NCBI GenBank assembly: GCA_026413225.1
Contig: CM048552.1
Location: 211,681,553-211,745,552 of the forward strand
DNA length: 64,000 nt
Reading direction: 5' to 3'
From: Otis tarda
Lineage: Eukaryota; Chordata; Aves; Otidiformes; Otididae
Part shown: positions 48,836 through 60,606 of the stretch, piece after piece
Layout: each line of letters opens with the position of its first letter
How positions within the stretch are numbered: position 1 is the stretch's first letter
Made by a program: the position numbers and the translations under genes
The notes under the pieces: generated by a model
Told to the model about the DNA's origin: nothing
The model's database searches: none
The model's input: the letters and a program-made list of their open reading frames with translations, nothing else

Positions 48836-51800
48836 CTTGAGCTACTGTGCTCCATCCCTGGTTCCAGCTGAAAATTTTCACACTCCTTTTCTCTCCTTGC
48901 CCTAATTGTCTCTTTGTCTAAACATGCTTCATTTTGGAATTCCTCTCACTTACATTCCTAATATGTGCAGCTCAAGGTACTTGCTGACTGATTTATGCTG
49001 GGCTTGTGTGGCTCCCTTGGAGATGGAGCAGAGCACATTCCATCCACCTGCGTAATGAAACCAGCCGGTGCAGGGTGGGAGCACTCAAACCACAGCAGAA
49101 ATAATCTTTACCTAAGTTTTTGACTCAGTTATCTGTCTCTCCATCAACTCTTTTGATTGTTTATGGTATTAAAATCATGCCTAGGGAGCAAACCTTCATG
49201 AAAAAAAAAAAAAGTCTTTAGTTATGCTGTTTATTCTAGAGCTCTGCGTCACTGCCAGCACTAAGAGACTGGAGTGAGGGGAAAATGCCTCGTCTGCATT
49301 TCTGAGCAACTATTTTGATAAGAGCACAGCCCTCTGTTTATTTCGTCCTAACATTCAGAAAGTTGTAATATCAATTAAGTTCTCTGGGCTCCTTCATCTC
49401 CTCCTCTCTGCTTTATGAGCAGTGTAACGCTCTTGCCTTTACCACAGCAGGTAACATTCTACACGAGAGTAAATCAGGTCAGTTTGGGGTTAAATCAATC
49501 TACTATTCAAAGCTCGGATTGGTAATTTCACTAATGAGATACGAGCTGGAGAGACAACGGTACCAACCCCATGGCGTGCGAAGGGGCAGAGAGTAGGTTT
49601 GGGTAGGAAAATTGGGAATTTTGCAGCAGTTGGAGGAACAAGCCTGACAGTCACCCCATGCTTTTTCCTGCTTAGCAGTTTGACATCATTAATAGTTCAC
49701 TCCTGGCTCCTGGAGAGGTGAGAAAACCATCAAAAAGAGGATGGTGACACTAATTTTTATCTCCCATCTTCTACCTAACTGTACCTACATCCGACCTGCA
49801 TGTTCCCTCGCTTCAGTTTATTTGTGCTCATATATTCTAAACATTAGTTAAGCTTTCATAGCGTAACAGTAATAAGGCAGCTTAAACAGCAAGTTCTCAG
49901 CTGTGTTTGGTGCACACTGTGCTGCGGGAGATTAAAAAGAAAATCGAAAAGTGCGTGACGGAGATTAAGATGATTCTGAATCGCTGTGTATAAGACTGAG
50001 TCCCCATTGTGCCTCTTATCGTCTGTTTGAAGTACCGTTACTTAAGCTCAGTGTTAGGGGAAAAAAAAAAAAAGTCTTTCTGAGAGGATGTGAGAAGCCA
50101 TTTCAAAAGACGATGCCTCTCCAGTAAATAAAGCACAAAAGTTTCAGGTCAGCGCTGAAATGGTGGATGAGATGGAGTTGCAAGCCGAAAGAAAGCTCGT
50201 TCATCCAGGAGGCTTTCAAATCTTGTCGCTGAGATAAAGAAGATCAAAGTGTTTAAACACGTTGATCCACTACTGAGGAAAATTTAGTGCTGGCAACAGA
50301 GAGCAGCTGCTGTATATCTGGCATGTCTGAACTCACAGCAGGGGACTAATTGCTCCTATGGATATAGGTTCACTTTACAAAAACGGGTCTGAAGGAACGT
50401 CATTCTCATTCAGAGAATGATGGAGATCTGTTGATAAGCAGTAAAATGTCCATCTACAGGATCTACAGTAGGCAGGACAGAGATGCTGGGAGCAGAGCTG
50501 CAGCATGGGCAAGGAGGGTGCATGAGGACTCCCTGCTTTTCTTCAACTTCTTTCTTCAGACAAAGATCCCATCAATTTGCTCAAGGTGATAGCATTATTT
50601 TCAAGCCTTCCTTGAGATTTATTAAATAATGAAATGAGGAAGAGTAGCTCAAAGTCAAACTTCGATGCTGTTTGTACAACATATTGTACTGGGGGGTAGC
50701 CTGGAGAGGGGGGTATTGCCATCAGAGAATTCCAAATTTTCTATAACAACCAATATTTTTATTAAAATTGTTAATTGGCTAGGGAGTGGAGAATAATGAG
50801 GCTGGTTATACTTTAAAAAAAAAAAAATCCAGTGAACTATTCCTGGCACAATCGCAGCTGCAAAGATACTTGTGACAGGTCTGGTGGAGAGGCTGCTGTG
50901 GCATCTCATTAAACAGGTTCCTTCTTGCAGTCTTGGCACTCGCAGAAGATATGTTCCTGTTTCATTAGGGGACTGAGTAGAAAGAAGGTCTGAAGCAAAA
51001 GCTGGTGATGGGGCTTTTCCCATGACGCTGAATTTGTTTCTGGCAGAGGTAGGAACTGAATGGGATTTTTGCATTTGGGTGTGAATACTGAGAGGTTTGA
51101 GTTCTTCTGTGTAGCTAGTATTTGAATGCCCATTTTCTTCTTATTCTAAAGGAAATTAAGAAAAATGCTGCAATTCTGATCCACAGCACCTTCCTCATAA
51201 AAATATAGTCCTTGGTATCATTGTATGTACTCAGTAAAAGGCAAAGGCAACTCAGCCACCCCAGTCTTTCCAGTTGAGAAGAAAAGACATTTTCCCTCTA
51301 GGAGGAAATTAAATATTCCTGTGCTGAGTCATTAGAGTACAGCACAGCACAATACGCCAATCTAGCTCCAGCTGTTCAGCCCTCATTTAGTATTTGTATT
51401 TCTTTGGATAACAGCACATTTCACTACGTGTGTATGTCTATATATGCAGATACATTTGTGTGTGTATGTCCAGTCATATAAGTAAAGAGTAGGCTTTGAC
51501 CTTTTCTAATACCACCTCGTTCTTGGGACTTACCAGAAGTGTCTAAATTATTCACCCTGGACTTCCAGGATAGGCAACGGAGGGTGACAAGGGCATTCAG
51601 AGGCCACAGACCTCTTCTGTCACCATAAATGAAAACCTTTTCATAACTCTATCCTTGATTGCTCCTTTGCAGTGGGGATCCTCGTTAAAGCCATTCAAAT
51701 GTCAATACGCCATCTAAATGTAGGAGGTAAATTCTTCCACAGTTTCCAGAGAGGGCTTCACAGCATGCTTACTTTTGCCTCAGCATGATGGCCAGCAGGA

Positions 51801-51845
51801 CAGGCTACTAAGTAGTAGGCCTCCCAATCTCCTTCTGCTCCGTCT

Positions 51846-52042
51846 TCTTTTTTTAAAAAAAAAAAAAATTCCTCTTCTTAAATATGATATCACAGAGACA
51901 CTATCACTGTCACCATTGACTTGGACCTGGCCAGCGGCAGGTCCACTCTAGACCTGGCCGAGTCCAACAGACAAAGGGGAAACTTCTAGCAGCTTCTTGC
52001 AGAAGCTGCTGCTGTAGCCCCCCACTAAACAAAACCAGGACA
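51846..52042 (-). mobile_element. Degraded ERVL-type LTR fragment (5' LTR portion)
   Basis: Read on the minus strand from 52042 this begins TGTCCTGGTTTTGTTTAGTG. It continues AGCTTCTGCAAGAAGCTGCT, TTGTCTGTTGGACTCGGCCA and GGACCTGCCGCTGGCCA, then CATATTTAAGAAGAGG. These segments match, in the same order, the LTR at 62423, so it is another copy of that family. The TATA-like core TATTTAAG is kept (51884-51877). The 3' part of the LTR and any target duplication are not recognisable, and a long A/T homopolymer lies at the break near 51852-51868. No retroviral coding sequence is adjacent. Confidence 0.8.
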
Positions 52043-54025
52043 TGAATGCAACATCCGGTAGATTCATACCAGTAAATCCATTACAAATTAAAGAAAGAGT
52101 TCAGGCACACATTTGAGGCACAGTGTGGAACTATCTAACCCAATCTACCTGTTGGTCCACTCAAGCAGCTACATAATGTTTTAATTTCTGAGAAAACAGC
52201 TTTTAAAAATATTAAAAGATTATTTAATATCCATTTCATGTACCATTAAGTTGTTACAATGGTTATACTGGGAGCTTTTGCTTTGTACACCTTGTTAATC
52301 ACGGATGTCTGGCATTTTTTGGTGCTTATTCTACTCCTAAGAAATTTGCAAACACTAATGTTTCAGTGGAGTTTTTGTGAAGAATGTGTTATCTGTGACA
52401 AGCATGATAAAAATGTTGCAAGGAAGTTGCAATTTTCCTCAAATCAAGCATTTTAAAGCCAGAGTATGTCAAAGTTCAGACGTACAAACAACCTACAACA
52501 TGACCAGGCAGCTTGTGTAAGGTGATATGCAGGAGTGTTTATAGTCTACGAGAAACATGGGCTCCACATAGCTTAGTCCACAATTGCCAGCCTTTATTAG
52601 GGTCAAGTTTTTCATCCTTGAGCTCAATAGCTGTGCCTCTGTCAACTTCTCAATGTCGGCTTACCTACCCACTGGCAAAAATATTGGGGCAGCAATTACC
52701 CTTCATTGCAAAGTGTTTGAAGGGGTTTGGATTATAGATCGGCATTGGATAAAGGGAAAGATTATTGCTTCCATTTAACAGCTTTAACGAAACGTGTATT
52801 GATGGTAAGATTATGTTTTATTGTTGGTTGAGTCTGTGCTGAAAGAGCTGAAGGCACTACAGGACAACAATTGAGCAACAATTATAGGAGCATCTGTTGT
52901 GAACTGGGAAACATACTGTGAGACTTTTCTATATATACAGGAATACAGAAATTCCTTCTTCTACAAGGACATTTTTAATATACACTTCAAATAGGCCAGG
53001 AGAAATGTTTTTAGTTATGAAATGAACTCAACAGAAAAAATATTTTTTTTTCCACAGAAGAAGGAGTAGCTACAAAAATGATCCAGAAGCCAAAGAAGAT
53101 TTTTTGTTTTCACAGTAGACCAGGAAAATATTTCTTTTGGAGATACCAGTGCACAAAAGACATAATTTAATGCTTTGAATTTAGTGATATGGATTATGAG
53201 CATTTCAAAGCAAATTTTGTGGTAAGCTATAAAGAAAGGTCTTCCATGTGCAGGAAAGTTGGCTTTCTAAATTGTTTCACAAGCCTTGACCAGATGGCTA
53301 TGTTAATTTTAAACTCTGCAAGTATAGGACCAGCTTCACTATGAGAGAGAGCATGTTGCATTTTGGTACAATTACCTAGCCCACCTGAAAACTAAAATCA
53401 ATGCATCAAATTCCCACAGCAGAAATAACTCAATTAATGTTGCCACACTTCAGACGGATGAAAATGCCAAGTTTCTTTGTTCTAATTGGTCAAAACTGGA
53501 TTTTCTGTCCTCAAGTTTTCCTGGCTTGAAAAAATAAGTTATTCAGTGGGCTTATTACCGTGGTCAACTATAATGTTTTGAACAGTGTCGTTACTGCAAA
53601 GCTGCTTAGCCTTTATCAAGGCAACATTACAGTTATTGACTGAAGGGGTAGGTACTCATTTGCACTAAGAAAACATAGCTTGGTGTAAAAATCATTGACT
53701 GTTAATTTATTCAACTAAAAACTAGACATCTAAGTAAGTCTAGTTTAATAGCTCTCTAACATCTAATATGTAGATATCTAAAGTTAGCCCAGATAAATCT
53801 GTGATGATCAGTGTATCCAAGTAAATAAGACTTAGATACGGCACAATTAAAAGTAGAACATGAAAGACAACTTTTTACGCAAAGCCTATCTGGTGAGCTT
53901 TCAGCAGCTGAGGAAGAACAGCTTGATGCACAAAGGGCACAGGACAGTAATTATTTGATGAACAATAAAATGTAATTCTGCCAAAGCTCAACAGGACATG
54001 TTCCATATCCTTTACTTGTGTTACC
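52043..54025. other. Non-coding AT-rich DNA
   Basis: No gene or repeat is recognised. All frames are under 75 codons. Confidence 0.55.
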
Positions 54026-54528
54026 ATTTCTGGTGCCCCAAAATAAGGACATGGATCTGTTGGAGAGAGTCCAGAGGAAGCCACAAATATGATCAGAGGG
54101 CTGGACCATCTCTCCTGTGAGGACAGGCTGAGAGAGTTGGGGCTGTTCAGCCTGGAGAAGAGGAGGCTCTGGGGAGACCTGAGAGCAGCCTTCCAGTACC
54201 TAAAGGGGGCTACAGGAAAGATGGGGAGAAACTCTTCAGCATGGCCTGTTGTGAAAGGATGAGAGTGAATGCTTTAAACTAAAAGAGCATATATTTAGAT
54301 TAGAGATAAGGAAAAAAAGTATTTCCTATAAGGGTGGGGAGGCACTGAACAGGTTGCCCAGAGAAGCTGTGGATGCCCCATCCCTGGAAGTGTTGAAGGC
54401 CAGGTTGGATGGGGATTTGAGAGAACTCGTATAGTGGAAGGTGTCCCTGCCTCATGGCAGAAGGGTTAGAACTGGATGATCTTTGAGGTGCCTTCCAACT
54501 CAAACCATTCTATGATTCTCTGATTTTC
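54026..54528 (+). mobile_element. CR1 LINE 3' end, older and more diverged
   Basis: A roughly 500-bp 5'-truncated copy reads GGACATGGATCTGTTGGAGA, GACAGGCTGAGAGAGTTGGG and GCCTGGAGAAGAGGAGGCTC into a tail ending ATTCTATGATTCTCTGATTT. The TATAGTGGAAGGTGTCCCTG variant matches the fragment at 25746 rather than A or B. Several indels, such as a missing G in CACTGAACAGG, mark it as old. Confidence 0.92.
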
Positions 54529-55320
54529 TAAAAATCCAATTTTTCACATTAAATTATTACATACTGAGAAAATTATCTTAATTCTGAGAAGCCTCCACTG
54601 TGTAGCCTTTTCCAACCTGCTCTATAAATGTAGTCCTCCAGCTGCTTAAAAACCAGTCTCATCCTTCTTAAAAAAAAAAAAAACCAACAACAACAACAAC
54701 AAAAAAAAACACCAACAAAAAAAACCAGCAGAGATAAAATACTATGAAATGGCCCCTATATGCATTTGGAACAGTTTGGGATGTACAAAACACTCACTCT
54801 GCTGGGAAGCCATCCCAGCTGATGACGTTCAAAATTGATTTGATGTATGTGCTAAAAAGAAGAGGTCCTTCAGGACAGAGTAGCTCTCCAGGCTTAACTG
54901 TGTCTGCAGTTTCTCCCCTGGGATGGCTCAGCCTGCACTCTCATTTCTCCCTCTAATGGTCCTCCCTTTTTTCATTTCATCTAGAAGAGTGATGGATAAC
55001 AAGCTTTAAACCTTTTCCTACCAAATCAGCGTCTGGGGATGATGGTCCCCCTGGGCAAATCTTGTCACCCACCATGGGCTTGTTATGAAGGACCTCCTGA
55101 AAGATTTCTAAGCTCTGCCTTCCCCATGTGTTTCCCATCAAGGACTGATTGTGTGGATGATGATCATGATGCTAATTCTTATAATTTGGGTTTTTTTTTT
55201 CTGATGACAAGCTGTCAGTGTATGGCAATGAAACATTTGGCCAAAGCCAATACATATTTCTACATGGCGTGTTGATTTGCTGTGAAAAGGGAGGATGTGC
55301 AGGTCTGGAGTGTGTTTACA
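54529..55320. other. Non-coding DNA between CR1 copies
   Basis: No gene is seen. It contains an A-rich low-complexity tract at 54669-54725 and short frames with no family features. Confidence 0.5.
54669..54725 (+). repeat. A-rich / CAA microsatellite
   Basis: Poly(A) is followed by (CAA) units and further A-runs. It is low-complexity sequence. Confidence 0.7.
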
Positions 55321-55652
55321 GGATCATAGAATCATTTAGGATGGAAAAGACCTTTTAAGACCATTGAGTCCAAGTGTAAACATAACATTGCCAAGTCCAT
55401 CACTAAACCACATCCCTAAGCACCACATCTACACATCTTTTAAATACCTCCAGGAATGGTGACTCAACCACTTCCCTGGACAGCCTGTTCCAGTGCTTGA
55501 TAACCCCTTCAGTGAAGAAATTTTTTCTGGTATCCAATCTAAACCTCCTCTGGCTGTTTCCTCTCATCCTATCACTTGTTGCTTGGGAAAAGAGAGACCA
55601 ACATTCACTTTGCTGCAGCTTCCTTTCAAATAGCTGTAGAGAGTGATAAGGT
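55321..55652 (-). mobile_element. CR1 LINE 3' end, minus strand
   Basis: Reading left to right gives the reverse of a CR1 tail: GGATCATAGAATCATTTAGG, GGAAAAGACCTTTTAAGACC, then CAGCCTGTTCCAGTGCTTGA and CTCATCCTATCACTTGTTGC, ending TAGAGAGTGATAAGG. The element's 3' tip is at the left. It belongs to a subfamily different from the plus-strand A and B copies. Confidence 0.9.
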
Positions 55653-55914
55653 TATGGTGGTGGCTGGGCTTCAGTCATTGCAAAGGAACATGCTGCCTTA
55701 CAGAAAGATGTCCTTTGACTCTGCTGAACCCAATGAGACTCTCTTATGCTTTCATTTGCTACCTTTTGGAATGTAACTGCGATCTCCAAATACATTAGCC
55801 ATGCCTTTCCATTCTCCATGGGGAAACAAAATAATGAGAGGTTGTCCTGTGAGCAGGGCTTTGTTTGAGAGGATAATTTTCAGTTCATTTCCACACATGC
55901 TGCCTCCACTTCCA
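55653..55914. other. Spacer between two minus-strand CR1 pieces
   Basis: It holds no clear CR1 similarity. On the minus strand the frame at 55752-55967 runs out of the endonuclease fragment into this spacer (ILSNKALLTGQPLIILF) and is probably accidental after the deletion breakpoint. Confidence 0.4.
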
Positions 55915-56390
55915 GCTTCACTCGTATTGTTTATGCCCTGCTGTGTTGTCCCTCCAGCAGATATCAAGGTGGTTGAAGTCCTCCATGAGGACTAGGGCTT
56001 GTGAACATGAGGCTGCTCCTATCTGACTATAGAAAGCCCGCTCAGTCTTCCTGGCCAGGTGGCTTGTAGAAGACCCCCACTGTAATGTACCCTGTCCCTG
56101 CTCTCCCTTTAATCCTGACCCATAAGTTCTTGGTCAGTTCCTCATCCATCCCCAGATTTGTTCCATGGGCTCCAGCTTGTCATTGACATAGAGCGCAACA
56201 CCTCCTCCTTGTCTTCCCTAAAGAGCCTGTATCCCTCCATCCCAGTGCTCCAGTCATAGGAGCCATCCCATCATATCTCTGTGATGACAATAAGATCATA
56301 GACCTGCATGTATGCGCATATCTGTAATGCCTCTTATTTATTCCCCATGCTACATGCATCTACAGAGAGGCATTTAAGTTGGGCTCCCAG
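55915..56390 (-). pseudogene. CR1 ORF2 endonuclease-domain fragment, broken
   Basis: On the minus strand this encodes, with stops and shifts, the start of the CR1 apurinic-type endonuclease. Recognisable parts are LKCLSVDACSMGNK (usual sense: LYTNARSMGNK), a segment matching the ITETWWD...W region, LWVRIKGRAGTGYITVGVFY followed by KPPGQ (usual sense: YRPPN), and GGLQPPYLLEGQHSRA (usual sense: GDFN...ICW). The catalytic ETWW and GDFN sequences are disrupted. It lies in the same orientation as the CR1 3' end at 55321 but about 260 bp away. The middle of ORF2 (reverse transcriptase) is absent, so this is either one internally deleted element or two insertions. Confidence 0.75.
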
Positions 56391-57419
56391 TGAAGCTGGC
56401 TTATTAACTGGAGCGGCTGGGATTCCATCTCAGGGAAGGTGTTTTCTTGCAAAGTGGACACTGTCATTGGGAATTCAGTTGGCACCACAGTAATCAAGGG
56501 ACATCACAGCTATTGGGAGTTAACCAAGGATGGACCAAAGCAGCAGGTTAGCCAGGAAAATCTCGGCTATTTCCAGGACTGAACACTGCTTAGACCCCTC
56601 GTTTGCTTTTAAAATATATGAAACATTTGGAAATAACATATCCGAAAAGCCACCAAGCAAGCAAATCCCAAAACAATCCAACCATCAAAAGTCTGGATTA
56701 AAAAGCACAGGTGGTAAAAAATTGTTCTCTCCTTCTGTGTGGTCCCTGATGCAGATGCTTGTTTTCACAATACTGATAATGAAAGCATCTTTATTTTTGG
56801 ACGCTCTTTAGGGTACAATGTAATACATCAAAATAAATCATTGCATTGTACGCCTGTTACAAATGAAAGCTGAGACACAAAATGTCAAGGTTGCTCACTT
56901 TGATTAATCAAGGAATATTGCCAATTTTGCTAGCAGTGTGGAGAAAAAAAAATGGTAGTGAAGGGGGAAATGTTGACTTGATACAAAGATATAAATATAT
57001 AGACAAAGATTTGATAAATTTGTATAGATTTAGAGATTATATTGTTTCAAGTAAGGAGAAATTTTCCTGGTATATCTGTTTTGAGGTAGATCCTTATGTA
57101 CTAAAGGAAAAAATAAGAATTTTTGTACTAAGTTGGCCGGATCTGTGCTTTAGTAGAGAAACTCTATACCTTTTTCCCCCGTATTTTCATTTATTAAATG
57201 AATTCAGTAATCACCATATTTGAAAAGGCATTCATTTCAGCTGCTGTGGAAAAAAACTTCTAATCAAATCAAGAGCATTAGCTTCAAGGCCACCCTTCTT
57301 CCTGCGAGACAGGAAGTATCTGTGTGATGGATTAACTCTGGGTGAATGCTAAGTCTTTAATGAGAAAAAAAACATGCTCTGTTGAATTCAGCCTTTCATG
57401 TGAAAGCTGTTTGGGACCT
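56391..57419. other. Non-coding AT-rich DNA
   Basis: No gene is recognised. The frames 56530-56811 and 56882-57223 (93 and 113 codons, plus strand) show no family motif. Confidence 0.5.
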
Positions 57420-57760
57420 TACTGAAAAGAATGTGTTAATCAAGAGAAAAGCGTAATTACTGTCTTGTCAACAGACACAAATGGGAAAGCCTGGTGAAAA
57501 TGAGGTTGAAATTAACTCCAAAAACCACACACACAAAAAAGAGTTTTTCTGTAAGGTTTTTGGAGCGCTTGCTTTACACCACACAATGATTTATGACAAT
57601 TGGAATCTCACTATTTCTGCAATTAATATTACTGGATGCTTCCTATTCAGAGGAATGTTAATCATAATAATGCAAATGGAAGTATTATTGCAGCTATGCC
57701 TCAGAGTTCGTATTTCATATCGAGCCAAAGGTTCAATATTCAGCATCCTTCTCAATGGAG
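57420..57760. promoter_or_regulatory. Candidate conserved non-coding element
   Basis: About 340 bases rich in homeodomain cores (GTGTTAATCAAG, GCGTAATTACTG, CAATTAATATTAC, GTTAATCATAATAA) surround an exact octamer ATGCAAAT at 57670-57677. No repeat similarity is seen. A 99-codon frame at 57481-57780 overlaps and has no family features. The combination is typical of developmental enhancers, but conservation has not been tested. Confidence 0.25.
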
Positions 57761-59559
57761 CATTCTCTTTGTATGGATAGATGAATGTGCACCAAAGGTA
57801 AAATAACTGAATTAATATAAACCAGAATAATATATCTGGCACATAGCTTCCCATTTTCCCATTTTACTGTAAGATCCTGATTGTTCAGGCTTTTTAAACC
57901 AATAATAAATTCTTGCAATGCACTGCTAATTACACTTCACTGAAGTTGTGTATAGTATAAATTGCACTTGCAATGGACTTAGATTAAGTTTCTTATGCTT
58001 ATTTTTAGCAAGGAAAAGGCAATTCATTTCCAACTAGGCCGTGTTTAAAAGTTTTGAGTCAAAAAAAAAGGTATAAATATTTCCTAATATGAGAAGAATA
58101 TTGGCTACAAACATTTTCTCCTATATGTCTTTTGGTACTAAATGTATTAATGAGAAAGGTAGGAGCAAGAACACATACTAATTTTGACATGTGTAAAAAA
58201 ATATAAGTATTTATAAATTTTGCTCCTGCAGGTACTTTCCAAATTGTCTTCTTCATGTTTTTACCTCCCTTTGCACTCCATTAGATCATTTCTTAGCTCA
58301 TGATTAATTCCCTTATGACTGCTGATACTTCTGGAAATATTTGGTCATTTTCCTTCTTCCTTCCTTTTCTTTCCTTTTTTTTGTGTTTTTTTTTTATTTT
58401 CCCATGAGTTTTGGTTGGTGAGAGGAGAGTGAGGAAAGGGAGGAATCATTGTCATTTTTCTAATCCTGCTGGCTTTTATTAAAAATATATATAAAGTTGA
58501 AGTTTCCGAGAGTATTTTAGAACCGATTCAGAAATATCAATTAATATTTCAGAAAACAAATAACTCATGTAAAGTAAGTCTGTACTACAAATTCCTTTCT
58601 CTGTAGCAGAAAGGTGCTTTTTATTTTCATCCCAAAAGAGTGGAACAACCTCATGAAAACTGTTTATCAGGAGCTGACACTGGAGAAGTTGTGCATGTAG
58701 ATAGAGTGAGACTCTGCTTTTTGAGTAACAGGAAAGTGCAGTGATAGAGCAGTGATTGGAGCTTAAATATCCATCACATGACATTATTATCCTCTGGACA
58801 GGAAAGGAGAAAAGTCCTTAGTTTGGGAACACAATTTAAACTTTGCAGATCTGGGCTCAAATCCAGTACAAACTTTCTATGTAACATCAAGGAAAGAACT
58901 TTGGTCCAGGTCTTCAGAAACATCTCAACAGTCAGCTGACTGAGAAGATGCTCAAATAACTTTGAGGGCCAGATTCAACAGATATTTCTGCATGACTTAT
59001 GCTATATCATGCAGTCTGGATTAAGCAGTTACATGCTCTGAGTGCAGGATACTCACTTTTTCTGGCATCACTTTACATCTAGTTGGGCTCAGTCTCTCAA
59101 AATGATATTTAGATTGTGATACACATATGTATACATAGACATATAAATATAGATTTTTTTTTTTTTTCCCAAAAGAGGTGAACTCACTTTGGTGGTGCAT
59201 TTGTTCGGTCATCCCAGACATACATAGGCAGGCAGGGCACAGTAACTTCCAGAAGACAAATGTAAATGCAAAAGCAACCATAACCTCTTAATCTGTAACC
59301 ATGACTGTTAAAGGAGCTGAGCTGACTACCTCTGTCTGTGCTGGAGCTTATTCACAAAAGTGAGAATAATAGCACTTCCCTACCTTGACAAGTAGTTAAA
59401 AATACCTATATTAAAAATTAGGAGAAGTATAGATATAGCAGTGGGGGACCATAAATGTACCAGAGTTCTGAGAGAGGAGAAAGGACGATTTATTCTCGTC
59501 TCCTCCTCGTTTCAAAATCTCACAGAAGAGCATTCTGGTGAGCGATGGCCTCTTCTGCT
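57761..59559. other. Non-coding AT-rich DNA
   Basis: No gene is recognised. It includes pyrimidine-rich runs at 58347-58400 and T-runs at 59154-59168, plus a weak MIR-like segment at 58847-58905. Confidence 0.5.
58847..58905 (+). repeat. Possible MIR-family SINE relic
   Basis: GATCTGGGCTCAAATCCAGT followed by TTTCTATGTAACATCAAGGA resembles MIR's box B-side TGGGTTCGAATCCCGGCT and CTAGCTGTGTGACCTTGGGC. The match is weak. Confidence 0.35.
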
Positions 59560-60130
59560 TTTGTTTTCCTTTTCATTGACATGAACACCAATGAGAGAGG
59601 AGACTCACAAAATTAATTCAGATTGGCTTAGATAAGGACCCTGTGATGTTGATTAAAAACCATCCACAGAGCCATTACCAAAGTGAGATAATAAATGAAA
59701 ATGCGCTGAATCACATGAGTTTTCTAGCGGAGGAACATCAGGGAGCAATCTCGAGTCCGGTCTTCTTTAAACATCTTCATTCATTAGCGAAGAGACAGGA
59801 AAAGAGTACATGTTAATTAAAATCACAGATGATCCAAATTGGGAAGCACTGCATAAATAAGTGAAGACAGAGAGATTAGAAACCTTAGGCAGGAAATGAC
59901 AAAATGAAATGCAGCTTTGAAAAATGCATGTGGGGGAGAAATAATCTGTACGAGGACACAATCAGCAGAAAGGAGGGCTGTTCGAGAAGCAGAATCAATG
60001 GGAGGAAGTCAAAGGATGTGGACCATGGAGTAAAGGGCAATGTAGCAGTGCAGCTGTTTAAAAGTGACCTTTGTAACTTTTCAGTGGACAGCTTGAATTC
60101 AAAATACATTTACAATTGGCAAGACTAAAA
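59560..60130 (+). mobile_element. Second ancient CR1-type LINE relic
   Basis: Segments appear in reverse-transcriptase order. CAGGGAGCAATCTCGAGTCC and TTTAAACATCTTCATTCATT correspond to the QGSVLGP..LFNIFIND part. ATGTTAATTAAAATCACAGA, TGATCCAAATTGGGAAGC corresponds to the MLIKFADDTKLG part. AATGAAATGCAGCTTTGAAAAATG corresponds to the MKFNxxKCK part, and AAAGGATGTGGACCATGGAG, TAAAGGGCAATGTAGCAGTG to the LGVxVDHxLNMSxQCxA part. It is full of stops and indels. The YADD/FADD motif is altered (TDDP), so it is inactive. The match is from memory, and the ends are approximate. Confidence 0.5.
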
Positions 60131-60234
60131 GGTCAATGTACTTTTGGACCATATATGCAGAAACAGGTTGCCAAGGAAAGACGTGGAAACCCACCTCTAT
60201 AATAGCCTGTTACCACATTGTTCACACTACTTAA

Positions 60235-60606
60235 TTGTTTTTCCAATTCTGCAAGACACTGTGCACCAGAGTGTATGTAAAATACACACTTGACAGGCTG
60301 AGAGAGTTGGGGCTGTTCAGCCTGGAGAAGAGGAGGCTCCGGGGAGACCTGATAGCGGTCTTTCAATACCTCAAGGGGGCCTACAGGAAAGATGGGGAGA
60401 AGCTGTTCAGTAGGGCCTGTTGTGATAGGACAAGGGGTAATAGGTTTAAATTAGAAGGAGGTAGGTTTAGATTAGATATTAGAAAAAAAATTATTACAAT
60501 GAGAGTTGTAGAGCACTGGAACAGGTTGCCCAGAGAGGTGGTGGATGCCCCATCCCTGGAAATGTTCAAGGCCAGGCTGGATGAGGCTCTGAGCAACCTG
60601 ATCTAG
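60235..60606 (+). pseudogene. CR1 ORF2 C-terminus, frame intact in this part
   Basis: The 123-codon frame enters the CR1 at about residue 20. From there it stays open to the natural C-terminus: [18 protein letters not shown], then [20 protein letters not shown], then [20 protein letters not shown] and [10 protein letters not shown], stop TAG at 60604-60606. It shows where ORF2 of subfamily A ends. There is no endonuclease or RT core, so the fragment has no activity; the upstream codons belong to flanking DNA. Confidence 0.85.

Larger units (their letters stand above)
33403..51845. other. About 18 kb without genes or young CR1
   Basis: No coding gene is recognised. All frames are at most 139 codons and show no family motif; the larger ones (41169-41555, 50655-51074, minus strand) have random-looking composition. 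Within it are a 38-bp tandem duplication (37586-37659), several MIR-type relics, other weak old repeats, poly(A) tracts near 40158, 49200, 50060 and 50815, and a perfect palindrome at 48820-48835. In contrast to the flanks, no CR1 3' tail is found here. Confidence 0.45.

Noticed and set aside
51323-51333. TGCTGAGTCAT, a MARE/NF-E2-like site
   Set aside because: A single 11-bp motif in 64 kb is expected by chance at relaxed stringency, and nothing around it supports function.
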